From: 40-80 sp964503665
GTDB lineage: Bacteria > Bacteroidota > Bacteroidia > Flavobacteriales_D > Crocinitomicaceae
Reading direction: 5' to 3'
NCBI GenBank assembly: GCA_964503665.1
Contig: CAZDAR010000003.1
Coordinates: forward strand, 45,180 to 109,179
DNA length: 64,000 bases
How positions within the stretch are numbered: the first letter of the stretch is position 1; each line of letters starts with the position of its first letter. Shown piece by piece: positions 1 through 8,209 of the stretch. The notes under the pieces were generated by a model. It saw nothing but the letters and a program-made list of their open reading frames with translations, had not been told where the DNA came from and searched no databases. The position numbers and the translations under genes are program-made.

Positions 1-2
1 TT

Positions 3-1331
3 GAACGAAAAAAAGTAATACGTGGCTGGATCTTTTACGATTGGGCAAATTCAGTTTACAACCTTGTTATTTCATCGGCTATTTTTCCGATATATTATGA
101 TACTATCACCACCAAACAATATCTAGCAAGAGTAGGTCGAACAGAGTTATTACCTAACGAAACCGTTTTAACAAACTTTTTCGGGTATGAAATTAGTTCG
201 GCAAGTTTGTTTTCGTATATTCTTTCACTTTCCTTTTTATTTGTTTCGGTTTTATCACCATTACTGTCAGGTGTTGCTGATTACTTAGGTAACAGGAAAT
301 TTTTCTTGAAATTATTTTGCTATTTAGGTTCTATTTCGTGTATAACCTTTCTCTTTTTCCCTGATATTCCAATTGAATTAGCGATGCTTTCTGTTTTCCT
401 TGCGAGTATTGGTTTTTGGAATAGTTTAGTCTTCTACAATGCGTATTTACCTGAAATTGCTCATCCTCGTATGCACGACTTGATTTCAGCGAAAGGCTAT
501 ATGATGGGCTATTTTGGTAGTATGATTCTCTTAATCATATGTTTATTGATGATTACTCAAATAGGCCCTTGGATTACCAAATTCTGTTTCCCTTTAGTGG
601 GTATTTGGTGGATTGCTTTTGCACAAATAACCTTTAAATCACTACCTGAACAAGCTAAGACAATTCGTGTTGAGGACGGAAAACGTAGGAGAGTACTCTT
701 AAAAGGAATTACAGAATTAAAAAAAGTATATGTAGAGTTTCGAACGATGAAAAAATTGAAACGCTTCTTATCGTCTTTTTTCTTTTACAATACTGGAGTT
801 CAAACCGTTATGTTGATGGCAGTGTTATTTGCAAACCATGAAATACAGTGGGAATCTCAAGCACAAGGCTCTACCGGATTAATTATTTCTATTTTATTAA
901 TTCAATTATTAGGAGCGGCAGGAGCCATGTTAATTTCTAAAATTTCAACTAAGATGGGTAATATTCCAACGTTGAAAATTGTGGTGTTTTTGTGGTTAAT
1001 TATTGTTATTTACGCTTATTATATAAAAACACCTGTCGAGTTTTATTTCTTAGCTTCTTCAGTGGGATTAGTAATGGGAGGTGTTCAAGCTTTATCGCGC
1101 TCCACGTATTCCAAAATGCTACCAGAGACAAAAGATACTACCAGTTATTTCTCCTTTTATGATGTGACCGAAAAAATTGGAATTGTATTAGGCACTTTCT
1201 TTTTCGGTTTTGCCAATCAGGTTTTCGGATCGATGCGCTACTCGGTCGTTTCAATTGGTATCTTCTTTTTCATTGGTTTACTGTTATTACTAACTATTCC
1301 AAAGAAAGATCAACTCATCAATGTAGATTAA
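3..1331 (+). CDS. MFS transporter, UMF1/Atg22-like (5' end outside window)
   Basis: The reading frame is open from the first bases of the window, so the start codon lies upstream. The visible N-terminus contains RGWIFYDWANSVYNL and then SSAIFPIYYD, the first-helix signature of the UMF1/Atg22-like branch of the major facilitator superfamily. About ten hydrophobic helices follow. A methionine at 207 is internal, because it would remove this conserved first helix. The protein should sit in the inner membrane and export or import an unknown solute, since family members are rarely characterised. The stop codon overlaps the stop of the convergent gene by four bases, and no terminator is visible between them. 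Confidence 0.85.
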   Translation, partial: ERKKVIRGWIFYDWANSVYNLVISSAIFPIYYDTITTKQYLARVGRTELLPNETVLTNFFGYEISSASLFSYILSLSFLFVSVLSPLLSGVADYLGNRKFFLKLFCYLGSISCITFLFFPDIPIELAMLSVFLASIGFWNSLVFYNAYLPEIAHPRMHDLISAKGYMMGYFGSMILLIICLLMITQIGPWITKFCFPLVGIWWIAFAQITFKSLPEQAKTIRVEDGKRRRVLLKGITELKKVYVEFRTMKKLKRFLSSFFFYNTGVQTVMLMAVLFANHEIQWESQAQGSTGLIISILLIQLLGAAGAMLISKISTKMGNIPTLKIVVFLWLIIVIYAYYIKTPVEFYFLASSVGLVMGGVQALSRSTYSKMLPETKDTTSYFSFYDVTEKIGIVLGTFFFGFANQVFGSMRYSVVSIGIFFFIGLLLLLTIPKKDQLINVD

Positions 1332-2752
1332 CTATTCTTATTTGCTCTATAGAATGGAAAACGATATGCCACACTAAACATCGTTGTACTTGCAAACGGT
1401 GCTCCATAATAGCGGTAGTTGGTTATCTTGAATGATGTCGTTCCAACTTGTAGTGAAATAAAGAAACCGCCTAAATATCCCGTTCCTACTTTTCGAGGAT
1501 CGATAAATTTTTCTTTTGAAGCGCCATTATCCGCTGCTAGACGCTGATCATATATCGCGGCATCTCCATGATTGATAAATTCTTGTCCCCAAGAAAAGTG
1601 AGCACCCACATTAATTCCTGCAGTTAATCCTAAATAAGAAGTGGATTTTCCCTTGTCAATGCTAATGCCGAAAGGTATTAATATTAAAGACGTGATATCT
1701 ACTCCTAGTTGTGTATAGACATTCACCATATTTAGAGTTCCCAAACCATTTCGCTCAGATTTATCTAACTTCTTACGGTATTTATGGTCATCTCCACTTT
1801 TCGGGATTAACAATCCTCCATGTCCAACTTTCCCACCTTCAACCGTTAATCCAAAATCAGCTGCTGCGAATCGACCTTCAGCAGCAACTCCAACAAGCAA
1901 AGATGTTGGGATATGCGCATCACGATTAGGGTTCATAAAAGAAATCTTTGGTCCGACACCAATATGACCACCAATGTCTTGAACACCCATCTTGATAGGA
2001 CTTACAGTGACATCATAAGTCGTTGTAGTATAAATATAATTGCCTGATCGGTAAGAAGATGATTGAATATTGGAGACAGATGTCATTGTTCCAGATGCTT
2101 GTACCATTTTAGGATTGAAGAACCATTTTAAAGCATCAAAACGTAGTGTGCCAGAAGGGTAAAACGTAAATCGTTTTGAATAACCATCCATCTCTCCTTT
2201 TTTAGAAAGCCCAATTTTCATGTTAAAGTTTCCTTCGATTGAAACGAATGGTAGGCGTATACGATATCCTGGATTGATTCCAAAGTACCATTGTTTATCC
2301 GTTGCTTTGGATGAATTTGTGAACTTATCTGTAAAACCAAAATAACCGATTCCTCCAGCAATAACTGGGTGACCACGCATTACATTGAAGGCACTTTTTT
2401 GTCTTCCAAAAGCTAAAAGTGTGATTGGATAATTAACTCCAGCATATAAATGTGTTCCATAATCTTCTTCTAATCGGTTGTTTTCTCTTAAAACGTAGGA
2501 AGTACCGAAACCTAATTTCAACTCAACCACATCGAATAGTGCATTTGCTTCCATCCACGGTTCGCTGATGGTCACTTTATTACCAAAAGTGGGTGTGTAT
2601 AATGAAACACCAAGACCACCATGACTTTTATCTAATTTATGTTCCACCTTTCGTTTCTTTTTCCGAAATTCTTTTTTATCAATTTTATTTTGCGCTAAAC
2701 TAATAGTGCTAAATCCTATAAATAGACTAATCGTAAAGAGGAAGACTTTCAT
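1328..2752 (-). CDS. Secreted outer-membrane-type protein of unknown function
   Basis: This 474-residue protein begins with a clear signal peptide (hydrophobic stretch to about residue 18, then SLAQ). A lysine/arginine-rich stretch follows the signal. The rest alternates aromatic and glycine-rich segments typical of beta strands, and the chain ends in a strand-like segment (FSVAYRFPF) that resembles the terminal strand of an outer-membrane barrel. I do not recognise a named family. It appears to be a single gene transcribed towards the MFS gene, with a TAnnTTTG box just upstream. The barrel topology is an inference from the strand pattern, not something a motif proves. Confidence 0.6.
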   Translation of the reverse strand: MKVFLFTISLFIGFSTISLAQNKIDKKEFRKKKRKVEHKLDKSHGGLGVSLYTPTFGNKVTISEPWMEANALFDVVELKLGFGTSYVLRENNRLEEDYGTHLYAGVNYPITLLAFGRQKSAFNVMRGHPVIAGGIGYFGFTDKFTNSSKATDKQWYFGINPGYRIRLPFVSIEGNFNMKIGLSKKGEMDGYSKRFTFYPSGTLRFDALKWFFNPKMVQASGTMTSVSNIQSSSYRSGNYIYTTTTYDVTVSPIKMGVQDIGGHIGVGPKISFMNPNRDAHIPTSLLVGVAAEGRFAAADFGLTVEGGKVGHGGLLIPKSGDDHKYRKKLDKSERNGLGTLNMVNVYTQLGVDITSLILIPFGISIDKGKSTSYLGLTAGINVGAHFSWGQEFINHGDAAIYDQRLAADNGASKEKFIDPRKVGTGYLGGFFISLQVGTTSFKITNYRYYGAPFASTTMFSVAYRFPFYRANKNS

Positions 2753-2769
2753 AAACTTAATATTTTGTA

Positions 2770-2777
2770 CAAACTTA
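2770..2777 (-). promoter_or_regulatory. Candidate -7 promoter box (TAAGTTTG)
   Basis: Read on the minus strand this matches TAnnTTTG, the Bacteroidota -7 consensus, 17 bases before the start codon of the secreted protein. No TTTG or TTG lies at the usual 19-21 base spacing upstream, so support is partial. Confidence 0.4.
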
Positions 2778-2933
2778 CGGCTACACGGTGGAGTAATAAA
2801 TACGTCAATTGCCGTAGTTTGAACAATTTATTAATCTTCTTAAGCGTTAAATTAAAACGAATAGCATTTAAAGAATAAATTTTTACATTATTTCCATTTC
2901 ATTTTACATTTAAAATAGTATTTTCGTTATTAG

Positions 2934-3665
2934 ATGATGAAACAGATTGCAACATTCATAATTATCCTATTTGCTTTGAACGCTCAAAGTCAAAAATGTG
3001 ATCAGGTATATATACACGGTCGAGCAGTAGATACAACGTTGTCGAGTAATGCTTTTTATAATCTGATGGTCATCAATACAACGAATGGAAGAGGTGTTTT
3101 TGGTTCTCCAAATGGTAGTTTTTCTAGTTATTGTCGTCCTAATGATTCTATTACTATTTCAGTGAAAGGATATTATACACTAGGTTTTCGCGTAATTCCA
3201 AATGAGGATTGCCAAATGTCATTCTATGGTATTTTAGAACCAGAATATCAAGCGCTTCAAAAAGTGGTCATTAAACCGTTGAAAACGTTGAATCAAATTA
3301 GAGAAGAAAGGGAATCATTAGCAATGCGTGAAACAAAAACTGTGACAGGAGTAAGTGTTTTAGAAAGTCCAATTACAGCACTTTATGAAGCATTCTCCAA
3401 GAAGGTAAAAGCAAAGAAATGGTTGTCCGAACAGCGCTATAAAGATAGTCAACGAGAAGTTCTAAAGGATTTGCTGCGTTTATATAATTTATACGATATT
3501 GTTAAACTTCCAGAAGATGAATTTGATCAATTTGTGGATTTCTTAAATGTTGATTCTAATTTCTTGAAAACAGCTAGTGAAATGGAATTAGTGACATTTG
3601 TAAAAGATAAGTTCGAACATTATCAACGTCTAAAACTAGAAGGTCCTAATTCAATAAATAGATGA
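2934..3665 (+). CDS. Secreted protein with carboxypeptidase-regulatory-like domain
   Basis: The 243-residue product has a signal peptide (positions 1 to about 18, ending AQSQ). From about residue 25 to 110 it resembles the CarboxypepD_reg-like beta-sandwich common in Bacteroidota surface proteins: an opening strand IHGRAVD, a VINTTNGRG segment, then a strand-turn region with SISVKGYYTLGF-like spacing. The C-terminal half is charged and helical and matches nothing I know. It is likely periplasmic or outer-membrane associated. The gene ends two bases before the convergent amidotransferase gene. Function is unknown. Confidence 0.55.
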   Translation: MMKQIATFIIILFALNAQSQKCDQVYIHGRAVDTTLSSNAFYNLMVINTTNGRGVFGSPNGSFSSYCRPNDSITISVKGYYTLGFRVIPNEDCQMSFYGILEPEYQALQKVVIKPLKTLNQIREERESLAMRETKTVTGVSVLESPITALYEAFSKKVKAKKWLSEQRYKDSQREVLKDLLRLYNLYDIVKLPEDEFDQFVDFLNVDSNFLKTASEMELVTFVKDKFEHYQRLKLEGPNSINR

Positions 3666-3667
3666 CC

Positions 3668-4237
3668 TTATTTTTTAGCATGTTTTAAACATATTCTTGT
3701 AAAATTATCAAACAGAAGACTCCCTAAATTGCCCGAAACTTCTGGATGAAATTGAACACCGTAAAAGGGTTTTTCCTTATGTTTCATTCCTTCATTAATA
3801 CAAGCGTCTGAAACGGCTAGATGTATAAAATTTGGTGGAATAGAAACTGTTTCATGATGGTCTTCCATCATTGAAAATTCTTTGGCAAATTTATTAAACA
3901 AATCATCTTCTTGCAAGACTTCTATTGTTTGCCAATCTCTATCTTCTTTTTGAAGGGAGACTGCTGCACCATACGTTAATCCTAGTAATTGATGGCCAAA
4001 ACAAATACCCAAAATTGGTTTCTCAAATGTTTTTATCCATGTCGTTTTTTCCATATATGGCTCAAGATCGACTTCAGTCAATAAAATGGGGTTTCCTGAA
4101 ATAACGACACCTAAATATCGGTCTAAATCGACTGATGAAAGTTCTTCTAGTTTTATGGTTTCATAATCCATAAATTCATCGATACATTTTTCAATGTACG
4201 GAACTTTATTGGAGCCACAGTCAACAACTAATATCAT
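3668..4237 (-). CDS. Class I glutamine amidotransferase-like protein
   Basis: The 189 residues form a single class I glutamine amidotransferase domain. The nucleophile elbow GICFGHQ places the catalytic cysteine at residue 79, and FHPEV places the histidine at 164 and glutamate at 166, so the triad is complete. There is no attached synthetase domain, so this is a free-standing GATase or a GuaA-N-like hydrolase with an unknown ammonia acceptor or glutamyl substrate. It starts three bases after the stop of the YciO-like gene and is probably co-transcribed with it. The pairing does not identify the substrate. Confidence 0.75.
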   Translation of the reverse strand: MILVVDCGSNKVPYIEKCIDEFMDYETIKLEELSSVDLDRYLGVVISGNPILLTEVDLEPYMEKTTWIKTFEKPILGICFGHQLLGLTYGAAVSLQKEDRDWQTIEVLQEDDLFNKFAKEFSMMEDHHETVSIPPNFIHLAVSDACINEGMKHKEKPFYGVQFHPEVSGNLGSLLFDNFTRICLKHAKK

Positions 4238-4240
4238 CCG

Positions 4241-4858
4241 TTACTGTATTAATTCGCCAATTCCTTGACGGATAATTTCAATATCTCCATCCGCACAATT
4301 CACCACGGTGGAAGCGTATAAATTACCCATTCCACCATCAATAATTAAGTCTACTTTTTCATCTAAACGAGCATATATTTCCGAAGGATCGTTCAAATAC
4401 TCTAAAATTTCGTCTTCGTCATCCGCTAAAGATGTGGTCGCAATCGGTTTTCCAAATTCTTCCGAAATTTTCAAAAGAATATCATTTTTGGGAATACGAA
4501 TACCAATTTCCTTTCGATTCGAGTCAAACAACCGAGGAATTTCATTGGTGGCGGTAAGAATGAAAGTAAAAGGACCTGGTAAATTATGCTTCATCACTTT
4601 AAATACCGAACGATCAATCTGTTTCACATATTTTGAAACGTCACTTAGACTATGACAAATAATAGAAAATTTGGCTTTATTGAGTTTAATTCCCTTAAAT
4701 CTAGCTAAATTTTCTAATGCCTTTTTATTGTATAAATCGACACCAATAGCATAGACAGAGTCCGTTGGGAACACCAGTAAACTACCTTCGTTTAACACTT
4801 TCACTGCTTGTTGTATTAAGCGGTCATCAATATTATGCGGATTAATTTCGATTATCAT
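4241..4858 (-). CDS. Sua5/YciO/YrdC/YwlC family protein, YciO-like
   Basis: The 205-residue protein is a complete YrdC-like domain: FPTDSVYAIG near residues 30-39, then NLPGPFTFIL, IGIRIPKND and PIATTSL. TsaC and Sua5 use this fold to make threonylcarbamoyl-AMP for t6A37 in tRNA. The spacing and wording here (PTDSVYA, MKHNLPGPFTFIL) are closer to YciO, whose role is less certain, so I do not assign tsaC. There is no C-terminal Sua5 domain. It is the first gene of a two-gene operon with the amidotransferase and lies downstream of a TAnnTTTG box and a perfect palindrome. Confidence 0.8.
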   Translation of the reverse strand: MIIEINPHNIDDRLIQQAVKVLNEGSLLVFPTDSVYAIGVDLYNKKALENLARFKGIKLNKAKFSIICHSLSDVSKYVKQIDRSVFKVMKHNLPGPFTFILTATNEIPRLFDSNRKEIGIRIPKNDILLKISEEFGKPIATTSLADDEDEILEYLNDPSEIYARLDEKVDLIIDGGMGNLYASTVVNCADGDIEIIRQGIGELIQ

Positions 4859-4876
4859 TTGATCTGTATAAAATTT

Positions 4877-4894
4877 TAAATTGAGCTCAATTTA
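4877..4894. promoter_or_regulatory. 18-bp perfect palindrome, candidate operator
   Basis: The 18 bases centred on GAGCTC are their own reverse complement (TAAATTGAG and its mirror). It lies between the predicted -7 box (4900-4907) and the start codon of the YciO-like gene, covering the likely transcription start. It could bind a dimeric repressor or form a hairpin at the 5' end of the mRNA. Confidence 0.45.
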
Positions 4895-4899
4895 TTATT

Positions 4900-4907
4900 C
4901 AAAGTTA
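4900..4907 (-). promoter_or_regulatory. Candidate -7 promoter box (TAACTTTG)
   Basis: This is a minus-strand match to TAnnTTTG, 41 bases before the YciO-like start codon. No clear -33 element is visible. The predicted start site falls inside the palindrome at 4877-4894. Confidence 0.4.
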
Positions 4908-4984
4908 AGTATTATTGATAAGATATGACAGTGTTTTCAGCATTTCCCCTGATGGGAATGGAAATATCACACTAGATTAAAATA

Positions 4985-7588
4985 TTAACCACCCGTTAAT
5001 TTCTTTATTTCATTCAACTTCATCAATGCTTCGACTGGCGTTAATGTATTGATATCGATACTTACCAATTCTTCTCTAATTTGCTCTAAAACAGGGTCGT
5101 TCAATTGGAAAAAGCTCAATTGCATATCTTTACTATTAATGGCATCTTTGATTTTATCCTTCTCGGTATAACCACTTGCGGACTCCATTTTAGCCAGCAT
5201 TTTATTCGCCGTGGAAATAATCTGAGTGGGCATTCCAGCTAATTTAGCCACATGAATACCAAATGAATGTTCAGAACCGCCTTCCACTAATTTCCGTAGG
5301 AAAAGAATCTTATTACCTATTTCTTTCACCGCTACATTGAAATTCTTGATACGTGGATAATTGATACACATATCATTCAATTCGTGATAATGTGTGGCAA
5401 AAAGTGTTTTTCCTTTGTAAATAGGATGTTCATGAAGATATTCCGTAATCGCCCAAGCAATAGAAATTCCATCATACGTACTTGTTCCACGACCAATTTC
5501 ATCGAGTAGAATTAAACTGCGCTCCGATAAGTTATTCAAAATACTGGACGTTTCATTCATCTCCACCATGAACGTCGATTCACCAGAAGAAATATTATCA
5601 GAAGCCCCAACACGTGTAAATACTTTGTCAAGTACACCGATTCTCGCTTTAGAAGCGGGAACAAAACAACCCATTTGTGCCATTAAGCAGATAAGTGCGG
5701 TTTGACGTAATATGGCACTTTTACCAGACATATTCGGTCCCGTTAACATGATGATTTGTTGCGTATCATTATCCAAATAGACATCGTTAGCGATAAAAAC
5801 TTCTCCGTTCTTGAGTTGCTTTTCAATCACAGGATGGCGTCCATCTTTTATGTCAATGACAAACGAATCGTCCACATTTGGCAAAGTGTAGTTGTTTTCA
5901 TAAGAAACCACGGAGAAACCAAGTAAACAATCCAAGGAAGCTAACAAATTGGCATTGAGTTGTATCGGAAGAATGTATTCCGTCATTTGCGCAATCAGTC
6001 CTTGTAAAATACGTGCTTCAATAGCGTATATTTTATCTTCAGCACCTAAAATTTTCGTCTCGAATTCCTTTAATTCTTCGGTGATGTATCGCTCTGCATT
6101 GACCAATGTCTGCTTGCGAATCCAATCTGTTGGGACTTTATCCCTATGTGTATTTGTAACTTCTAAATAGTATCCAAAAACGTTGTTGAAACTTATTTTT
6201 AGGCTTGGAATTCCGGTACGTTCCGATTCTCGTTGTTGTAATTGATTCAAATATTCTTTTCCTGTAAAGGCAATTCCTCTTAAATCGTCTAATTCCTCAT
6301 CCACTCCGCTATTGATAACAGGTCCTTTACCAATTTGATTGGCAGGATCGTCATCGAGTGTCGTATCAATTAATTGAATGAGTGCATTACAAGGATTCAA
6401 CTGATCTGAAATTCGGTTTAACGCTTTTGATTTTTCAGCAAAAAGTAAATTTTTTATAGGTGTGATAACAGCTAAATTTCGCTGTAATTGCTTGATTTCT
6501 TTTGGTGTTACTTTTCCAACGGCAACTTTGGAAACAATCCGTTCGATATCACCAATATTAGACAGCAATTGACGTAATTCAGTGCGTAATTTTTCGTTTT
6601 CAAAGAATGATTTAACGGCATTTAAACGCTCTTTAATCGGATTCAAATCCTTCAAAGGCAAGACCATCCAACGTTTCAATAATCGACCGCCCATTGGTGT
6701 TAATGTTCTATCGATAATGTCGAGTAACGTAGTCGCACGTTCATTTGTCGAATGAATCAATTCTAAATTCCGAACGGTAAATCGGTCTAACCAAACGTAT
6801 TTTTCTTCTTCAATTCGAGCAATAGAAGTGATGTGTCCAATTTGATGATGTTGTGTTTCTGACAAGTAATGTAAAATAGCTCCCGCAGCGATAATTCCCA
6901 TGGAAATAGGTTCAATGCCGAAACCTTTTAAATCCTTTGTACCGAAATGTTTAGTCAAGCTATCATTGGCAAAATCACTTTGAAAAACCCAATCTTCTAA
7001 GCGATATGTATGGTATTTATCACCGAATTTTTCGATAAAAAGTGAATTGTGCTTCTTCTGAAAAATGATTTCACTTGGTTCAAATCCTTGAATGAGTTTA
7101 TCAATATAGGTATAATCGCCTTGTGCCACCATATATTCACCAGTTGACGCATCTAAGAACGAAATTCCATGAATATTTTTGTCAAAATGGATAGCACAAA
7201 GGAAGTTATTTTTCTTTTGTTCTAAAACTTGGTCGTTAAATGAAATTCCAGGTGTAACTAATTCTGTAACACCGCGTTTCACAATCCCTTTAACGAGTTT
7301 TGGATCTTCTAACTGATCGCAAATCGCTACTCTTTCGCCTGCACGAATCAATTTAGGCAAATACGTATCCAATGAATGATGTGGAAAACCTGCTAATTCT
7401 ATTTTTGAATCGCCGTTTTTCCGACCCGTTAAAACAATTCCGAGAATTTTAGATGCTTTAATGGCATCTTCACCAAAGGTCTCATAAAAGTCACCCACAC
7501 GAAATAAAAGTAAAGCGGAAGGATGCTTTACCTTGATTTGATTGTATTGACGCATTAAAGGGGTTTCCTCTGAAGATTTTTTAGCCAT
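4985..7588 (-). CDS. mutS: DNA mismatch repair protein MutS
   Basis: This 867-residue protein has the complete MutS1 order. The N-terminal mismatch-recognition domain carries the Phe-x-Glu motif (F34, E36 in GDFYETFGE). Connector, core and clamp domains follow, then the ATPase with Walker A GPNMSGKS at 617-624 and a Walker B/signature segment DEIGRGTSTYDG. Length is close to E. coli MutS (853). It binds base mismatches and small loops and recruits MutL, and no mutL is in the window. The start codon is supported by a TAnnTTTG box about 17 bases upstream. The divergent neighbour is an RNA methyltransferase gene. Confidence 0.97.
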   Translation of the reverse strand: MAKKSSEETPLMRQYNQIKVKHPSALLLFRVGDFYETFGEDAIKASKILGIVLTGRKNGDSKIELAGFPHHSLDTYLPKLIRAGERVAICDQLEDPKLVKGIVKRGVTELVTPGISFNDQVLEQKKNNFLCAIHFDKNIHGISFLDASTGEYMVAQGDYTYIDKLIQGFEPSEIIFQKKHNSLFIEKFGDKYHTYRLEDWVFQSDFANDSLTKHFGTKDLKGFGIEPISMGIIAAGAILHYLSETQHHQIGHITSIARIEEEKYVWLDRFTVRNLELIHSTNERATTLLDIIDRTLTPMGGRLLKRWMVLPLKDLNPIKERLNAVKSFFENEKLRTELRQLLSNIGDIERIVSKVAVGKVTPKEIKQLQRNLAVITPIKNLLFAEKSKALNRISDQLNPCNALIQLIDTTLDDDPANQIGKGPVINSGVDEELDDLRGIAFTGKEYLNQLQQRESERTGIPSLKISFNNVFGYYLEVTNTHRDKVPTDWIRKQTLVNAERYITEELKEFETKILGAEDKIYAIEARILQGLIAQMTEYILPIQLNANLLASLDCLLGFSVVSYENNYTLPNVDDSFVIDIKDGRHPVIEKQLKNGEVFIANDVYLDNDTQQIIMLTGPNMSGKSAILRQTALICLMAQMGCFVPASKARIGVLDKVFTRVGASDNISSGESTFMVEMNETSSILNNLSERSLILLDEIGRGTSTYDGISIAWAITEYLHEHPIYKGKTLFATHYHELNDMCINYPRIKNFNVAVKEIGNKILFLRKLVEGGSEHSFGIHVAKLAGMPTQIISTANKMLAKMESASGYTEKDKIKDAINSKDMQLSFFQLNDPVLEQIREELVSIDINTLTPVEALMKLNEIKKLTGG

Positions 7589-7604
7589 TCGGTTATAGTT
7601 TTGA

Positions 7605-7612
7605 CAAATATA
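7605..7612 (-). promoter_or_regulatory. mutS -7 promoter box (TATATTTG)
   Basis: This is a minus-strand match to TAnnTTTG ending 16 bases before the mutS start codon, predicting a very short leader. No good -33 element is seen. Confidence 0.5.
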
Positions 7613-7648
7613 AGAACAAGAAATGATATGCTTTGGTTTAAAAATAGG

Positions 7649-7656
7649 TAGTTTTG
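7649..7656 (+). promoter_or_regulatory. Candidate -7 box (TAGTTTTG) for the RNA methyltransferase
   Basis: This plus-strand match to TAnnTTTG lies 18 bases before the TTG start at 7675, divergent from the mutS promoter in the same 86-bp gap. Its position supports the TTG codon as the true start. Confidence 0.45.
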
Positions 7657-7674
7657 CACTAAAATAAACAAGCT

Positions 7675-8205
7675 TTGAACAAAAAACTAAAATTGTGGGA
7701 ATTAAATCGCGTTAGTGAAACTGAATTTAAGAATCAAGAGAAATTTCCTTTAATTATCATTTTAGATGACATTCGCAGTTTGAATAATATTGGCTCTTTT
7801 TTCAGAACGGCTGATGCATTTAATGTGGAGAAAATCTATTTATGTGGTATCACTGCTCATCCACCACATCGTGATATTCAGAAGACAGCGCTCGGAGCAA
7901 CAGATACCATAGAATGGGAGGGAAGAACGTCTATTGATGAACTATTAATAGAGTTGAAAAATGAAGGTGTCAAAGTGTGTACGATTGAACAAGCAGAGAA
8001 AACAATACAATTGCAAGATATTCATCAATTAGCTGGTGATAAATTCGCTTTAGTATTTGGTAATGAGGTAGATGGCGTTCGTCAGTCGGTGATTGATAAA
8101 AGTGATTATATCATAGAGATTCCTCAATTTGGAACGAAACATAGTTTAAACGTTTCCGTTTGTGCAGGTGTGGTGATCTGGGAATTTGCGAAGAAGTATT
8201 TCTAA
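7675..8205 (+). CDS. SpoU/TrmH-family RNA 2'-O-methyltransferase, TTG start
   Basis: The 176-residue protein is a SPOUT-fold methyltransferase. Motif 1 is DDIRSLNNIGSFFRTADAF, motif 2 is LVFGNEVDGV and motif 3 is IPQFGTKHSLNVSVCAGV. It should transfer a methyl group from SAM to a ribose 2'-OH in tRNA or rRNA; the target cannot be read from sequence. There is no in-frame ATG. The frame opens at 7663 after a stop, and the TTG at 7675 gives the lysine-rich N-terminus usual in this subgroup. It ends five bases before the convergent helicase gene. Confidence 0.85.
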   Translation: MNKKLKLWELNRVSETEFKNQEKFPLIIILDDIRSLNNIGSFFRTADAFNVEKIYLCGITAHPPHRDIQKTALGATDTIEWEGRTSIDELLIELKNEGVKVCTIEQAEKTIQLQDIHQLAGDKFALVFGNEVDGVRQSVIDKSDYIIEIPQFGTKHSLNVSVCAGVVIWEFAKKYF

Positions 8206-8209
8206 ATTT

